64,000 nucleotides of DNA from contig JXTC01000017.1 in NCBI GenBank assembly GCA_002914845.1, positions 1,511,262 through 1,575,261 on the forward strand. Direction: 5' to 3'. The notes under the pieces were generated by a model that did not search any database, was not told the DNA's origin, and worked only from the letters and a program-made list of their open reading frames with translations. This stretch comes from Trema orientale (taxonomy: Eukaryota > Streptophyta > Magnoliopsida > Rosales > Cannabaceae). Below, one piece after another: positions 27,292 through 40,230 of the stretch (its first letter is position 1; every line of letters begins with the position of its first letter). The position numbers and the translations under genes are program-made.

Positions 27292-27423
27292 GAAAAACAA
27301 ATGACATAGTGGGCTAAATGTGATGATTTTACAGGTCTAAAATTATGAAACCAGGCCGAAAAACAAATGACATAGTGGGCTAAATGTGATGACTTTACAG
27401 GTCTAAAATTATGAAACCAGGCC
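27292..27423. repeat. 66-base tandem duplication
   Basis: Two almost identical 66-base units, 27,292-27,357 and 27,358-27,423, each with ACAAATGACATAGTGGGC and ending AAACCAGGCC; they differ at about one base, so the duplication is recent. It lies downstream of the STP gene. Confidence 0.9.
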
Positions 27424-27793
27424 ATTTTATAAGTAAAATTCACTAGAAGGGAATAACAAGAAACGAAAATTGCAAAAAGAAAAGTATTAATATACTGGTG
27501 CTGAATAGAAAGAAGTAAAATATGCAGCCCGTCCTGCTCCATTTTGCACATTGCAAACAGTTATTAATATGCTCCATTTGGCTCAATTTAAATCAATAAG
27601 TAAAATTCATTAGTATGCCCTTTAGAAACTTCAGGAGACAATTGAGCACTAAAAAGTTACGTAGTAGGATAGCTAAACATTCTTAGACTAACTGTTAGTG
27701 CTAAAGCCTAATTACTAAACCATACATAATAAAGAAGCCTATATATCCATAAAACGGAGTAATATCCATTCTTCAGCTTCATCAGCTACATCT

Positions 27794-29413
27794 TCATTCT
27801 TCAACTTCATCAGCTACAGCAACAGTGACAAACCTTGACCAGTACCAATGGTTGGTCCATATCTGGCTCATCTCCTCAAGTGGGATCTCCTTGGTCTCAG
27901 GCAAGAAGAAGTAGATGAAGACGGACATCACCACGACAAAGAAGCCGAAGAAAACAAAGACTCCGAATTCGAGGTGGCAAAGCATTGCCGAGAATATCTG
28001 AGCCACAGCAAAGGTAAAAGCCATATTAACGGAGACACTGACGCTCTGTGCAGCCGAACGGATTTCCAATGGGAAAATCTCCGAAGGTAGCAGCCATCCC
28101 AGTGGACTTCAAGACCAGGCGAAGCCAGCCACACAAGCACATATGAAAACTACCAAAATGGCGGCATACCAATTAGGCAACCAGTCCCATAGCTCGGCAC
28201 CGAGGCTTGCCGCAATGACGGCCTGGCAAAGCAGCATAAGAGCACCTCCGGCAAGGAAGAGAGCCCTCCGGCCCCATTTATCGACGCTGTAAACAGAGAC
28301 CAAAGTGGGTACAACATTGACGACTCCGGTGATGACAGCGCAAATGATGGAAGCATGGTCTCCAAAACCGAGGCTGCGGAACAGCAAGGGCGCGTAGAAT
28401 ATGATGGCATTGATTCCAGTGAACTGCTGGAAGAATGGGATTATGATGGCGAGGCATAGCTGAGGCCTATACCTCTTCTCCAGTAATATACTCCACTCGT
28501 CCTGGTTGGCTTCACTAGAGGCGAAAAGCGCAGCAGAAACGAGATCGTTGAACTCCTCCTCCTCCACTTCCTCGAAGCAGACGCCTCTGATTCTTTGGAG
28601 CAAGACTCTGGCATCTGCTAGTTGGCCTCGTTCGATCATGGAGCTGGGGGTGTCAGGGAGGACTAATGCGCCTAGTGTGATGATTAGAGCTGGGAGGACT
28701 GCTCCACCGAGGCTGAGCCGCCAGCCCCAGTCACCACTAATCTTGGCGGTGAATAAGTTAAGCACATTGGCCCAGAGGACGCCGAATGTGATAAAGAGTT
28801 GGAAGCTGGCGTTGAACGCCCCTCTGAGCTTGTGAAAGGCCATCTCCGAGAGGTAGAGCGGGACAGAGTGGTTGGCGAAACCAACTCCGAGGCCGAGCAA
28901 GAGCCGGCCAATGATCAACATCCACGAGTCCTGGGCCAAGCCACTGCCTATGGCGCCAGCCATGAACAGCACACCGCCTAACATCATGGAATTTCTCCGA
29001 CCCAACAACCGAGTCGGGGTAGAAGCGAATAGCGAGGCCGACAGAGCCGCTATGTATAGCAAAGACGTGAAGAGTGCCAACACCTGACTGTCGAGCTGAC
29101 AGTACTTGATTGTCGAAGAGCCGTTTGCCCTCTCCTTAGCTGACCGGAAAAATTTAAGAAATGGGTCCATTGAAGTAACACCAGCTGCAAAGAAGAGAAC
29201 ATTTTTCAACAAGTATTGTGACAGCAGCAACACTCCACTAACTCAACAGCACATAAAGGCTTGATTGATACCTGTTATCCCAATGTCGTATCCAAATATC
29301 AGACCTCCCATGGCAGCAACAATGCAAGTGAATGACATGTGCATGGTCAGCCTCCCTGGGTATGCTCTTACGCCGTGGTGGCCGGCCGGTGCTACTGCTC
29401 CTCCAGCCTCCAT
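27794..29413 (-). pseudogene. STP: STP-type monosaccharide/H+ symporter with one in-frame stop
   Basis: Plasma-membrane hexose-proton symporter of the major facilitator superfamily, plant STP group. Exon 1 is 29413-29272 ([11 protein letters not shown]... [11 protein letters not shown]) and exon 2 is 29184-27794, joined in phase for 510 codons, the normal family length. Family marks include [115 protein letters not shown] and HWYWSRFV. The TGA at 28111-28109 replaces the conserved Trp in GFAWSWGPLGW; the frame is intact on both sides. Translation would end after 405 residues, losing the last transmembrane helices. No other lesion was seen, so the stop is young, a sequence error, or an allele. 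A conserved-looking Gly after GIT is Ala here. Confidence 0.9.
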
Positions 29414-29675
29414 TTTTGCCAAGACTGAGAGAGAAGAAGAGAGAGAGTGAACAAGAAGAAAGATAGTAATGAAACAAAAACAAGTGAATAAATAGAAGAA
29501 AATGACGAAGAACCATCATCATCATCAACAAGAACAACAAAAAAAAAAGAGAGGGGGGGGGGCGGGGGGGAGTAGTTAGTCTTTGCCGTGTGAAAGGGAG
29601 AAACAGAGCAAATATTTCTCCATTTCCTCTTTGAGAAGATCACGATTCTGGTATCTCTTCCAAAAATGAATGTGT

Positions 29676-31275
29676 AATGATTGTAGGTTATTGTTAAATA
29701 TAATGCTAAGAGAAATTTTTAGGCTAATAAAGGGGAGGCCAGTCCATCCCAAGTTTGGTGTTTGTATTTAGAGCATTAATCAACCCGGTCTCTTAAACAA
29801 AGGCCTTAGAAGAAGCAATTTGTGTTCTCCCACACGAAACTCTTCTGTTTCCAATTTTAATGTATCATCTATCTAATGTCCCTTAAATGAATCATTCACA
29901 CCTCGTCAGCCAAATTTGACACCTCATCCTTTGTTTTTCTTGCTTGCTATTTTCCTAACAGAGAAAACGTTAAAGTTAGAAACGTTTAATATCTCCAACA
30001 ATTTTTTTTTTCTTTTTTAAAAAAAAAAGCAGAAAAAAAAATGGGGGGGACAATTTTCTTTAGTGGTTATTTAGGGACAATTAAGACTTAAGAGGCCGCC
30101 TAGCGAAAGAAAAAAAAAAAAAAAAAAGAAGATGATTTAAGAGGCCATTATACTGATTTTTTTTCAACTTAACTAGCTGATAAGTGATTAGCATCAAATG
30201 AGAAGCACTTTTTCCTTTTCTTTTTCTTTTTTTTTTTTAAGAAAACTTTTTTATCTCGTTACTAATTTGAATTTTAAAAAAAAAAAACTTTTATCTTGTT
30301 ACTGATTTGAACTTTTTTCATCCTCTTTTTATTTTTCAAAAAATTCTTTCCTTTCTTAACTAAAATGAAATAGAAGTTAATTGAGTAAATTTTATGACAA
30401 CGAAATAAAAAATAAATAGTGAGTAGTTTTTGTAAAAACATCGTCATAGGTACAAACATCTCTAGTAAATGATGATAATGTTGCTTGTAACCAATTGGTC
30501 TTATTACATTCTTCTTGTAATTATTTGGTCTTATTCCATTCTTCCTTCCTCATTCTGAATTTTTTTTAGGTTATTGTTAATTTGTTAAATACAAATAATG
30601 ATAAAACAAATTTGTGGGCTAATAAAGGGGAGGCCAGTCCCACGTTTGGTGTTTGTAGAGCATTAATCAACCAGGGCACACGAAACTCTTCTCTTTCCTA
30701 TTTTTACTGTATCATCTATCTAATGTCCCCCCGAATGCATTATTCTCACCTCGTCAGCCAAATTTGACACCTCATCCTTTGCTAATTCTTGCTTGCTATT
30801 TGCCAACACAGAAAACGTTAAATAGCTCCAAAAAAGTTTTTTTTTTTTTTTTTTTAAATAAGAAACAAAAATGGTGGGGACAATTTTATTTAGTGGTTAA
30901 CTAGGGACAATTAATAGGCCATTACACTGATTTTTTTCACAGTAAGTAGCTGATAAGTGATTAGCATCAAATGAGAAGTACTTTTTCCTTTTTTTTATAA
31001 AAGAAAACTCTTATCTCATTATTAATTTATGGCATTTTTATTTCACTTCATCCATTCTCTTATTTTTTTTCTTTTTAATAAAAGAAAATATAAGTTAATT
31101 GAGTGAATTTTATGATAATGAAATAAAAAATAAATAGTGAGTAGCGTTTATACATATGAGAAACTCAAAAAGTGATTTTTTTAAGAACATTCTCAATAGG
31201 TACAAACATCTCTATTAAATGATAATATTGAGGGTTGTAACTAATTTGTCTTATTCCATTTTTCCTTTCTCATAA
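29676..31275. repeat. Diverged tandem duplication upstream of the STP gene
   Basis: About 29,676-30,555 and 30,566-31,275 are direct copies. Shared landmarks in order are TAGGTTATTGTTAA, GGCTAATAAAGGGGAGGCCA, CACCTCGTCAGCCAAATTTG, GGGGACAATTTT, AGCTGATAAGTGATTAGCAT and AATAAATAGTGAGTAG. The second copy is shorter by small deletions. It starts about 260 bases upstream of the STP start codon, so the duplicated unit may contain STP promoter sequence. Confidence 0.85.
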
Positions 31276-34200
31276 TGATTTTTCTAATAGAAAATCATTA
31301 TTATTTTTTTAACGGTAATGTGAACTTTCCATTAACTTGTTTTATTTTTATTTTTACATGGACCTTTTTTTCATCTTCTTAATGCACGCGGAGTTTGATG
31401 TGTCTTACCGGGAAGAAAAGAAACCTCCTTGATTGTTATTTTGAAAAAATTTGTTGAATACTTCGGAAAGCATTATTTTATTATGTTTTAAACGATAGAC
31501 ATATACATTAATAAACAAATAGATATAAGATTAAGGATTGAAAAAAGTGAAGTTAACATTTATAGGAGAGAATTAAAAAAAATCTATTTATAAAAGGCCA
31601 ATTTTTGTCATTTAATAGTTATGTATGAGAGGCTATTTAATACAAAACCCTTTAAAACCCAAATTAATTTGTAAAATTAACTTGAACTTTTTTTTTAGGA
31701 ACAAAATCCTATGATATTAGAGAATTTGGACTTTGTCACACCTACTTGTAACGAAAACTTTATACGGTGTAAAATCGATAATTAATATTTCAGATACTTA
31801 CTCATTTTTCTCCACTATTTTGTCATTTTTTTTATATATATTACACACATATTTGTTTATTCCTAAAATGTAAAATCTCTTATAATAATCATGAACTTTA
31901 CATGTTTAAAAATAAACTAATGATTGGATAACATATGCATATTATGTAGGAAAGATTAATAATTTCTATATAACTAAGTTGAAAATCAACCCTTAATTTT
32001 AATTATAGAGAAATTATAATATAATTAAAAATGCATACTGGAACAAAAAATTATTCAAAAAAAAACCTTTTATGAATCAGTAATGTATTGTGGAAAAAAG
32101 TCAACAAACCCTGTTTGGATATTTAAAATTCATGGAAGAGTAACAGCAACTAGTGCTAGTCAATGATCAGCGAAAAAAGACAGTCTAGGCAATAGTGGCA
32201 CTAATCAATGGGCAACGGAAACTGCCGAAAATCCTAAAACCTTCTTTTTTTTTGTAAATTTCTTATAATATATGGATTTAAAAGAAAAATTCTAAATAGA
32301 ACCATTAAAAATAATAATTATGTCTTTTGATTTTATATCATGTAAAGTTTCCATTATGAATAAGTATGAGATAACTAATATTCTTAACATAATAGAATTT
32401 TGCTCTAAAAAATGAGTTCAGGATTAATTTTACTAAATTAGTTAGATTTCAAGGATTTTCGCATTAAATAATCTATATGAGAAACGAATCCATAAAATGC
32501 AATAATATGATAAGTGTTTGCATTTTGATGTTAACAGTGTTATATTAGGGAAATCGTTCAATTAAAATTATATAAGAATAAATAAGAAAACTTCTAACTA
32601 ATAAATGCAAAAGCCATAAATACTCTACTAACCACTAATCAAAACCATTAAATCAACATCATACGGTCAAAAATTTGTAATTTCCGATAAGTTTATATCA
32701 AAATATCTATAAGAGTTGGTTCCTATATCTTATGGGTATATAAATTGATTGACGACTTCATTTCGAACTAACCAATTGATACGAATTCTAAATTCGTTCT
32801 TTTAGTGGCGGGCTACAGGAATCAACGAATATGGTCTATTATGTTCACGCGTTTATTGATTCCCATTAAAACATGTTTTTTTTTTCCTTTTTCTGTAAAC
32901 GTTTCTTTTTCGGTTTTTTTTAAAAAAAATATATATATTTTCATGCTTCTTTTTAATACAAGTGTATTTCATTTGTAAATGTTCACAGCTCTGTTACTTC
33001 GCGTTTAGCTATAGATTATAAATGAGATTTTAGCATGTTTGTTCCTTATATTATTTGCAATTGGCAAAATGGTCTCCGAGTTATTTATTTTTTGTTAATT
33101 ATGTCCCTAAAATTTTTAAAACCTTGGCAATTAATTCTATCATTTTTTTTAATTTAAATAAATCTTATTCTGTAGATATATTGCAACATGATCTCTGATG
33201 ATGTAAATTAAATTGATTGAGTTTTTTACATATATCGATTAAAAAAAAAAGTTGCACAAAAGTTAAAAATACAACATGATTCTGAACTACAAGATGAAGA
33301 TTTGACACAAGACAAGTAGTTAATGCACTTCCTTGCTCCCTCGGACCTTGGCATGCTTCTCAGGAATATGAACTTTTCTGTCCAAGACTCGGACTACCAA
33401 ATCAACGACCGAACACCACGAGACTAGAATAAAATTAGGGGAAATTGGGCCGGCATTTTTAGGGAAAAAAAAAAATTATTACGGTTTTTGGTTATGGTTT
33501 TTATTAGAAAAATGCTATTTTTCAAAAATAATTTAGAATAATATTATTTTTAGAATAATAATTGGTAACTAGTAATCAGTTTTCAGAAACTGGTAACTAA
33601 TAACTAGAGGTATTTATTACTGACATATAACTGGTAAATGGTGATTGGTGACCAGTTTTTAAAAACTAGTAACAAGTAATTATTTTAAAAATGATATTTT
33701 CCTAAAAAATTTTTAAAAAGTGATATTTTCTATAAAAACATGCAGAAATTGAAAAAAAAAAAAAAAAAGAAAAGAAAAAACCCCTGTGTTAGAAACCCCA
33801 AAATTAGCAGATGACACCAAATGCATCTAAATTTAACATAACTAGTTCAAAAGTCAATGTTGGACTTGGCAATTAGTTTTATTGGGCCGCCCATGGTAGC
33901 ATATAGCCCAATGTCCCCAATCTAATAAGGAAAAAAGATACCTAGTACTACTTTTTGATAAATAATACCAAGAATATTATGTTCAAATTTTTACTTATTT
34001 TTGTACTACATTTTTTTAGAAAAATAACAAATTCTTACTAAGAAAGACTAAATTATGTCTTAGAATTTCTATTTTTTCTTGGTTCTTTTTTACTTGTAGC
34101 TGATCACTCTTAAAACTAATTACCAATTTATTATTAGAAATCATAAACTAATTGATTTTTGGAAACTAGAAACCAAATTAGTTACTAAATACTAACAATT

Positions 34201-34435
34201 ATATTGGTTTTCACCATAAATATCATTATTTAGTTAATAAAAACTGAAAACTAAATTAGTTTCTATCATAAACAATAGAACTATTTGGTTAATTCAATTA
34301 TTGATTACTAGAAACCAATTTGGTTATTCGAAACTAGTTGCTAGAATCTAAAAACCTATATATTTCTGTTGCTTTTACTTCAAAAATATAATTACTTAAT
34401 TTGAGAACTTGATCATATTTTTCAGCATCCTTGTT
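31276..34435. other. AT-rich intergenic DNA, no gene seen
   Basis: Long stretch of low-GC DNA without recognisable coding sequence. Around 33,480-33,720 and 34,130-34,350 there are loose repeats of ACTGGTAACTAGT-like and GAAACTAGAAACCAAATT-like words. A GC-richer patch at 33,330-33,430 could not be assigned. Confidence 0.35.
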
Positions 34436-34439
34436 CATA

Positions 34440-35060
34440 TTTTTCAGCATCCTTGTTCAATGCCTCACATAATTCTTGCTACAGGGCATTCTTCAAAAAG
34501 GAAGTCGCAATAGCTTTTAGGAAACTTTCATTGTTTTCTGTAATTTGAAAAAGAAATCACAATGGCTTTTAGGAAATTTTTGTGGTTTCCTGTGATTTAC
34601 TTAGCTACAGGGCAATCTGCTAAAAAGAAACTACGATGGTTTCCTGTAATTTATTTAGCTACAGGACATTCTGTAAAAAGAAAACTACAATGGTTTTCCG
34701 GAAATGTTCATGGTTTCATGTGATTTACTTACGAACAAGATATTCGGAAACTACGATGGTTTCCTGTGATTTATTTAGCTACAGAATATTCTGCAAAAAG
34801 AAAACCACAATGATTTCCCGTAAATATTCATGGTTTTATGTGATTTACTTACGTACAGGATATTCGGCTAAAGGAAACCAAAATAGTTTTCAAGAAATAT
34901 TTGTGCTTTCTTGTGATTTACTTACGTACAAGGTTTTTGGCTAAAGGAAACTAAACTAGTTTCCAAGAAACCTTTGCAGTTTCCTGTGATTTAATTATTT
35001 ACAGAATATTCTGCTAATAGGAAACTAAATTAAACTAAATTAGTTTCCAGGAAACCTTTG
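34440..35060. repeat. Degenerate minisatellite, unit roughly 90 bases
   Basis: About seven units built from the words GGTTTCCTGTGATTTA, TTAGCTACAGGACATTCTG and AAAAAGAAACTACAATGG in order. Units vary in length through loss of internal pieces. The 102-codon plus-strand frame at 34,636-34,944 is a translation of the array (repeated FCKKKTTM and VIYLRT blocks) and is not a gene. Confidence 0.8.
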
Positions 35061-35337
35061 TAGTACCCTGTGAAAAAAAAAAAAAAAGAAGACTTATTTA
35101 CTAAAATGCCACCGCGTTTTCTAACTTTCAAAGTATTTAAAAGAATACCATAAAAAAGTTGTATGGATTTTTATTATTTTTGAAAGGTCATAAATTTGAT
35201 ATTATTTTTTTAAAAATAGGTATAAGTATCCAAAACCCATCTAATAAACTATTGAGAATAGACCTGAATCTAGTTAAAGTATGAAGACATCACATTTTTT
35301 ATATGGTTTAGATGTAAACCCATCATATTTAAATAGC

Positions 35338-35839
35338 GATAATCCCAAAAACACCCTATATATTTTGGTTAAATACAATACTTAATCCTTTGTTCTCATA
35401 AAACTCAAAAGTATACCTTCTCTACTTTTTGGTCAAATTTTCGACTAAATTTTTTCTTAAATGACGATAATACCCTTTTGATATTAATATCCAAACAACT
35501 TATTTTTTAAATCCTTTTATTTCAAAAAATGTATCTTAAAAATTATTTCCCAAAATAATTATCAACATTTTTCTATAGTCCAAAAAAAAGTGATTTTCTT
35601 TTTTTTTTTTACTAGAAAAAATAGTTAGGTATAGAATTTTTAGTAATAGGTTTTAGAAATATATATATATATATACACATGGATATTCTATACATTTTTG
35701 CATCTTAAGTTTCACCAATAAATTAGATAAGTTATACGTTTTTACTATTTTGAAAAATAAAAGAGACACTTTAGGGTTTTATGAGAACATAGGGTTAACT
35801 GTGGTATTTAGCTAAAACATGTGTTTTTAGGATTATCCC
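35338..35839. mobile_element. MITE-like element, about 500 bases, about 85-base inverted ends
   Basis: The left end (GATAATCCCAAAAACACC, later TTGTTCTCATAAAACTC) is mirrored at the right end by TTTATGAGAACATAGGG and GTGTTTTTAGGATTATCC. The interior is AT-rich with an AT microsatellite near 35,660. No coding sequence. Confidence 0.75.
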
Positions 35840-36251
35840 TAACTGAATATGTATATTTGATACTATGATATCATCCTATTTATCAAAGAATTTTTCCACT
35901 TCATCGTGTGATAGATAATTATCCTTCATTGGAGCTTAAATGGACGAATATATATATATATAGAAAAACATGAAATTATTTTATTTTTATTTTTTTCGGT
36001 TAGTAGGAAAAAGATATCTCTTTCCCTTCTCTCTTATCTTTTTCTAGTCTTCCAAATAGAGAGCATCTTGAGTTATGAATATAATAGTGGATTTTCTAGT
36101 AATAACACTCACTGTGAGCATAGAAGGAGACATTCAACTCGAAGTATTGTGAGACCTCTCGTGGCAAATCTTAGACCTTTGCTTGTACAAGAATCCAACT
36201 AGCACCACCATTATAGACGCTTCCAACTTAATAACAAAGTATGTTTTGCAT

Positions 36252-36285
36252 CATTGATATTAGAGCCACGGTTGATGGTCTTCGT
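36252..36285 (+). other. Possible LTR/primer-binding-site remnant
   Basis: TTGATATTAGAGCCACGG resembles the TGGTATCAGAGC primer-binding site complementary to initiator tRNA-Met that follows the 5' LTR in plant retrotransposons. The upstream 36.0-36.25 kb would then be LTR sequence. I found no second LTR or gag frame, so confidence is low. Confidence 0.35.
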
Positions 36286-36799
36286 TTTCGATTAGAAAAA
36301 GGCTATAGAATGAGGTATTTTGTGTTCTAAACTGAAAAGTATCTTTATTCTACCATGTTTATAGTGTAAATGATTGTGCTTATCATTTAAACCTAATTTT
36401 TTAATACGTGGTAGATGTTTGTATTATTACTCTGCCATTTAAATTCTAGATCTTTGATTTATCATTTGAAAGATATGTACAATCAAAATTGTATTTTCCG
36501 AATGTTTGACGAAAAATCGAATATACATAGTTATTTGATTTCATACAATTTTTTTAGAATTTGATTCTTCGTGAAAATATCTTTTTAACCATATATTATA
36601 TGTCATTTTTAGAATTTTATTTAATGAGATATGATGATTTTGAATTTTATGATATTTTTGTAAATGATTTTCTGATTTAGCAGCCTTTATTCTAAATCAC
36701 ACTTTTGTTGGGTGAAGAGTGTGATTCACTCCACAATAGAGGCAACGCGGGCGTGAGATATACACCTCATCGCTATGAGAATGACGTACAAAACAAACT

Positions 36800-37265
36800 T
36801 ATAGGCTATTTAGTATGGGGTAATCTTTAGATGGGAATGGGTATTTCAATACATCCTCATGTTTGGTACTATTTTAACACCCAGTAAAGTAATCACTTCA
36901 AGAATCATATCCTCTTAAGTGGGGGTCATCTTAAAGTTACCAAAACATGTGGATTTTAAATGACCCCCCATTTAAAACTCATCCTAAAAAATTAAATAAA
37001 AAAAAATACGACATTCCATGAATCATAACAAATTGTTTTATTTTATGCTAACAAATTTTATTATTTTATAAGCAATTTAATTTTATAATTATTTTTAACT
37101 TTAATTTAAGCATATTCTCATGCGCAAACAAACACAGTTATCTAACATCCCAGAAATCATAGACAAGATTACTATGCATAACCAAACACAGTTATTCTGG
37201 ATATCAGACAATCATATTATTCTCATTAATCTGAAAATTGGGATTATCTTGTACCAAACGGCCCC
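36800..37265. mobile_element. MITE-like element with GGGGCCGTTTGGTA-type right end
   Basis: The left end reads GGCTATTTAGTATGGGGTAA followed by CTTTAGATGGG, and the right end reads inverted as GGGGCCGTTTGGTACAAGAT then AATCCC. These are diverged inverted ends. The small open frame at 37,120-37,347 runs across the right end and is not a gene. Beyond it, 37,380-37,720 has loosely repeated GTAAATGTAGATC-like words. Confidence 0.5.
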
Positions 37266-37739
37266 TTACAGCCTTGAGATTTCGGTTTTGTCGATGAAAG
37301 ACAGGAAAAGTTCATGTATACCCATTTTCAAAATCATATTTTCATAAATACTAATTTTTATTTTTATTTCATAAATATCTATTTTTATACTCTTTTTTAG
37401 AAAAATATAGATCATCACTGTTTAACATATAAAATGTACATCATAGTATATATTTTATGCATTAAATATATACCGTTGTCTATATTTCATGAATAAAACA
37501 CTAAAAGTTAGCACATATTTTAAAATGTACACTATAGGTCAAATTTATAATGAAAAATGTAAACCGTGGTAAACATATACACTGTAAATGTATAACGTTC
37601 ATATTTTACACATGAAATGTGTACCTTATGGTTAAATTTATATTGTAAATGTAGATCACTTATATTTTGTATGTGAAATGTGGACTATAAAAACAGGTGT
37701 TTTTGAAATAAAAATTAAAAATAGGTATTTACGAAAATA

Positions 37740-39340
37740 AGTTTTAAATATAGGACAGTGCATTCACGGCACGTACCTTTTGCGTCTAGAAGCATATGGT
37801 GCCAGGCCATTAGTTCCTACGCCGAGCATATAGGCACTGGTCCAGGGCCCAAGCGGGCCAAGGCTGCTAGGCAATTGGGCTGCGCGCCAGCATGCAGCCC
37901 AAGGCCCAGGCTACTTTTGAGCGTTGAGACCAACGCTCAAAACACCCCCCACGCCCATCTCTAATCGACCAATTTTTGCTCATTCTCTCGCCGGATCGCC
38001 ACCATCATTGGCTTACACATCCTCGAAAAACTCCATCCCTTGAAGTTGCTCTACTGGAAAGGCCGCCAATCGTCAGTGAATGGGAATTGACTATGGAACT
38101 TAAAATCTCTGTCATTGTTGATTCCGGCCACCTAGGAGCTGAGACCGGTCCTAGTGTGTCGTCAAACAACTAAATTAATTATTTTCTCTATTTTTACCTA
38201 ACAAAACTTAGGTTAATCCTAATATTACCTAGTACGGTGACAAGTAAGGGTAGATCCCACAAAGAACTGATGTAACTAATTTACTACTAACCCTGAAGTG
38301 AAAAAAATTGTGAATTAAAAACAAAACTAAAAATAAAATAAAATTGAAAAGAAAACAAACAATTAAGTAAATAGGTCAAAGTTCATTTATCACTACTAAA
38401 TAATTTTGTTAATTAATTACTGGATTTTTATTGTTATAGATCAAAGCTACCAAGAGTAGATAGTCCACAAACGTGCAAGTATCCTATCTTTCCTTAGTTT
38501 ATACACTAATGCCTTACTTAATCTCTTCCTATCAAATAACCCAAGTACCTAAGTAAACGCTGTAGATTAATTTAACAAAAGTATTAATGTTAAGAAAGAT
38601 CTTAGATTGGTTCTAATTATAATTTCACAAATGCAAAATTTAAAATAGATTATGTTTCTCGCTATAGATAACTCATCAAATGATCAAATTAGCTATAGTT
38701 TTGCTACTAACAGTTTCAACTATAATGAGCATCTAATTCAAATCTTAGTCATAGAAACATAGCATGATTATCTAGTAGTACTCCTAAACAAACAAGATAT
38801 AATTTATAAAGAAATTAAACATGGAAGAACATAATCAATTTTGAATAAACAACTACTTGTATAAAATTTGAAAAATTAAAAAATAATCATGTCTAGGGCT
38901 TTAAATCACCCTTAACGTAATAGAACCTCAACTAGTATATATACAAGGATAAATAATAAGAACATCATGCTAGGATAAATAAACAAAGGAAAAAGGAAGG
39001 AGAAATGATGAAGAAACGTTGAAGACGGCCTCAAAGCTCTTCTTCTCCTCTTAATTCTCTCTCTCTCTCTCTCTCCTCTATATGTTTATGCCTGTTTAAG
39101 AATGTCTAAGAATGAGTAAATCTGAGTGAGAAAGATCTTTTTATAGTGTAGGAGCCCTTAGGATCACGTAAGAATGGTTTCCCATAGCTTCTCTCTCTCT
39201 CTTCTCTATATGTTTATACGTGTCTAAGAATGTCTAGAAATAAGTAAATCTGAATGAGAGATACCTTTTTATAATGTAAGAGCCCTTAAAGTCGTGCAAG
39301 AATGGTTTTCCATAACTAGAGGGGGTCAAAAACCCAAAAT
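37740..39340. other. Probable LTR-retrotransposon remnant without coding domains
   Basis: A GC-richer block (37,740-38,170) with several GGGCCCA-like words is followed at about 38,235 by GGTGACAAGTAAGGGTAGAT then CCCACA, a pattern common in non-coding interior parts of plant LTR elements. A pair of tandem copies of about 130 bases lies at 39,057-39,318, each with CTCTATATGTTTAT and AAGAATGGTTTYCCAT. No gag or pol motif could be read. Confidence 0.35.
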
Positions 39341-40142
39341 GATCAATTTCTGGATTTCTGGCGCCACGGCGCCAACCTTTTGGCGCGGCCATAACCAATG
39401 TTAAATTTGATAAATTATATATATATATATATATATATTATCCTTAAAGTAGTTGATTCAATATATTCCATTAGCCTCAAGCCGGCCATAGCCAATAATA
39501 AATTTGTATAGTTTTATGAATAGGGAAAAAAAAAAAAACTAAATTTGTATTTCTTTCATGTATGAATTTCAATTGAAACACTTGGAAAATATCGAAGAAT
39601 AAACAAGAATTTGTTATTATTTATATTACCTTTCGAGTTTGACCTCTTGTTACTCTCCTGAAGAAACTTGCAGGACGTATAGCGACATTTTCATCTTAAT
39701 TGGTTTTTTCGGTAATTACATTGTGGGTTGGAAAGACAGTGATGATGTGTCAGCTCTTTTGCCAAGTGGGCTTCCAGGGTTTGACGGCGGCCTTTGATAA
39801 CGTTTTATTTGCGTCGACGGGATGCGGGGAAGTAAAATATTAAATAACAATGGATATGACTAATCTAACGTATATGAAAATAGTTATGAACAAGTACGTA
39901 AAATACTTGTCGAAAAAGGGGTTTGCGTATACTATCGTTATACTTATAACAAATATGTTATAGTAATTAAGATAAAATCCTTTATTTACGAGTATTTTCC
40001 TTCGTTCACAAAAATTTAAAAGAAAAAAAATATTTACAAGGTTTTATTGTGTGAGAAGCTATAAGTATATGGTTAACTAGGACAAGTTCTATCATTTGTA
40101 AGGAAAAGAAAACCTTTATCTTTTACCAGCACTCCATATAAT

Positions 40143-40230
40143 TGGTTTATGGCTTAGTGGTAATCACAACTCCTCTCATTGTGAAGGAGTCCCAAATTTA
40201 AATTCCCACTTCCCCAAATAAAAAAAAAAC
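40143..40230 (+). mobile_element. tRNA-derived SINE-like element
   Basis: TGGCTTAGTGG at 40,150-40,160 matches the RNA polymerase III A box, and about 35 bases later AAATTTAAATTCC is a weakened B box (GGTTCGAATCC type). An A-rich tail follows at once (about 40,217-40,230). Size and order fit a tRNA-derived SINE. It is not an intact tRNA gene because the cloverleaf stems do not pair. Confidence 0.55.

Noticed and set aside
28506..29087. Several plus-strand frames over the STP gene
   Set aside because: All are antisense shadows of the transporter coding exon; their peptides have no independent similarity.
34636..34944. 102-codon frame as a gene
   Set aside because: It follows the minisatellite unit exactly; the repeated peptide blocks reflect DNA repeats.
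34440..35060. CRISPR array
   Set aside because: Units are degenerate and of unequal length with no constant repeat and unique spacers, and the DNA is plant nuclear.
40143..40230. Functional tRNA gene
   Set aside because: A-box and B-box-like words are present, but acceptor and anticodon stems do not pair and an A-rich tail follows, so a SINE is more likely.
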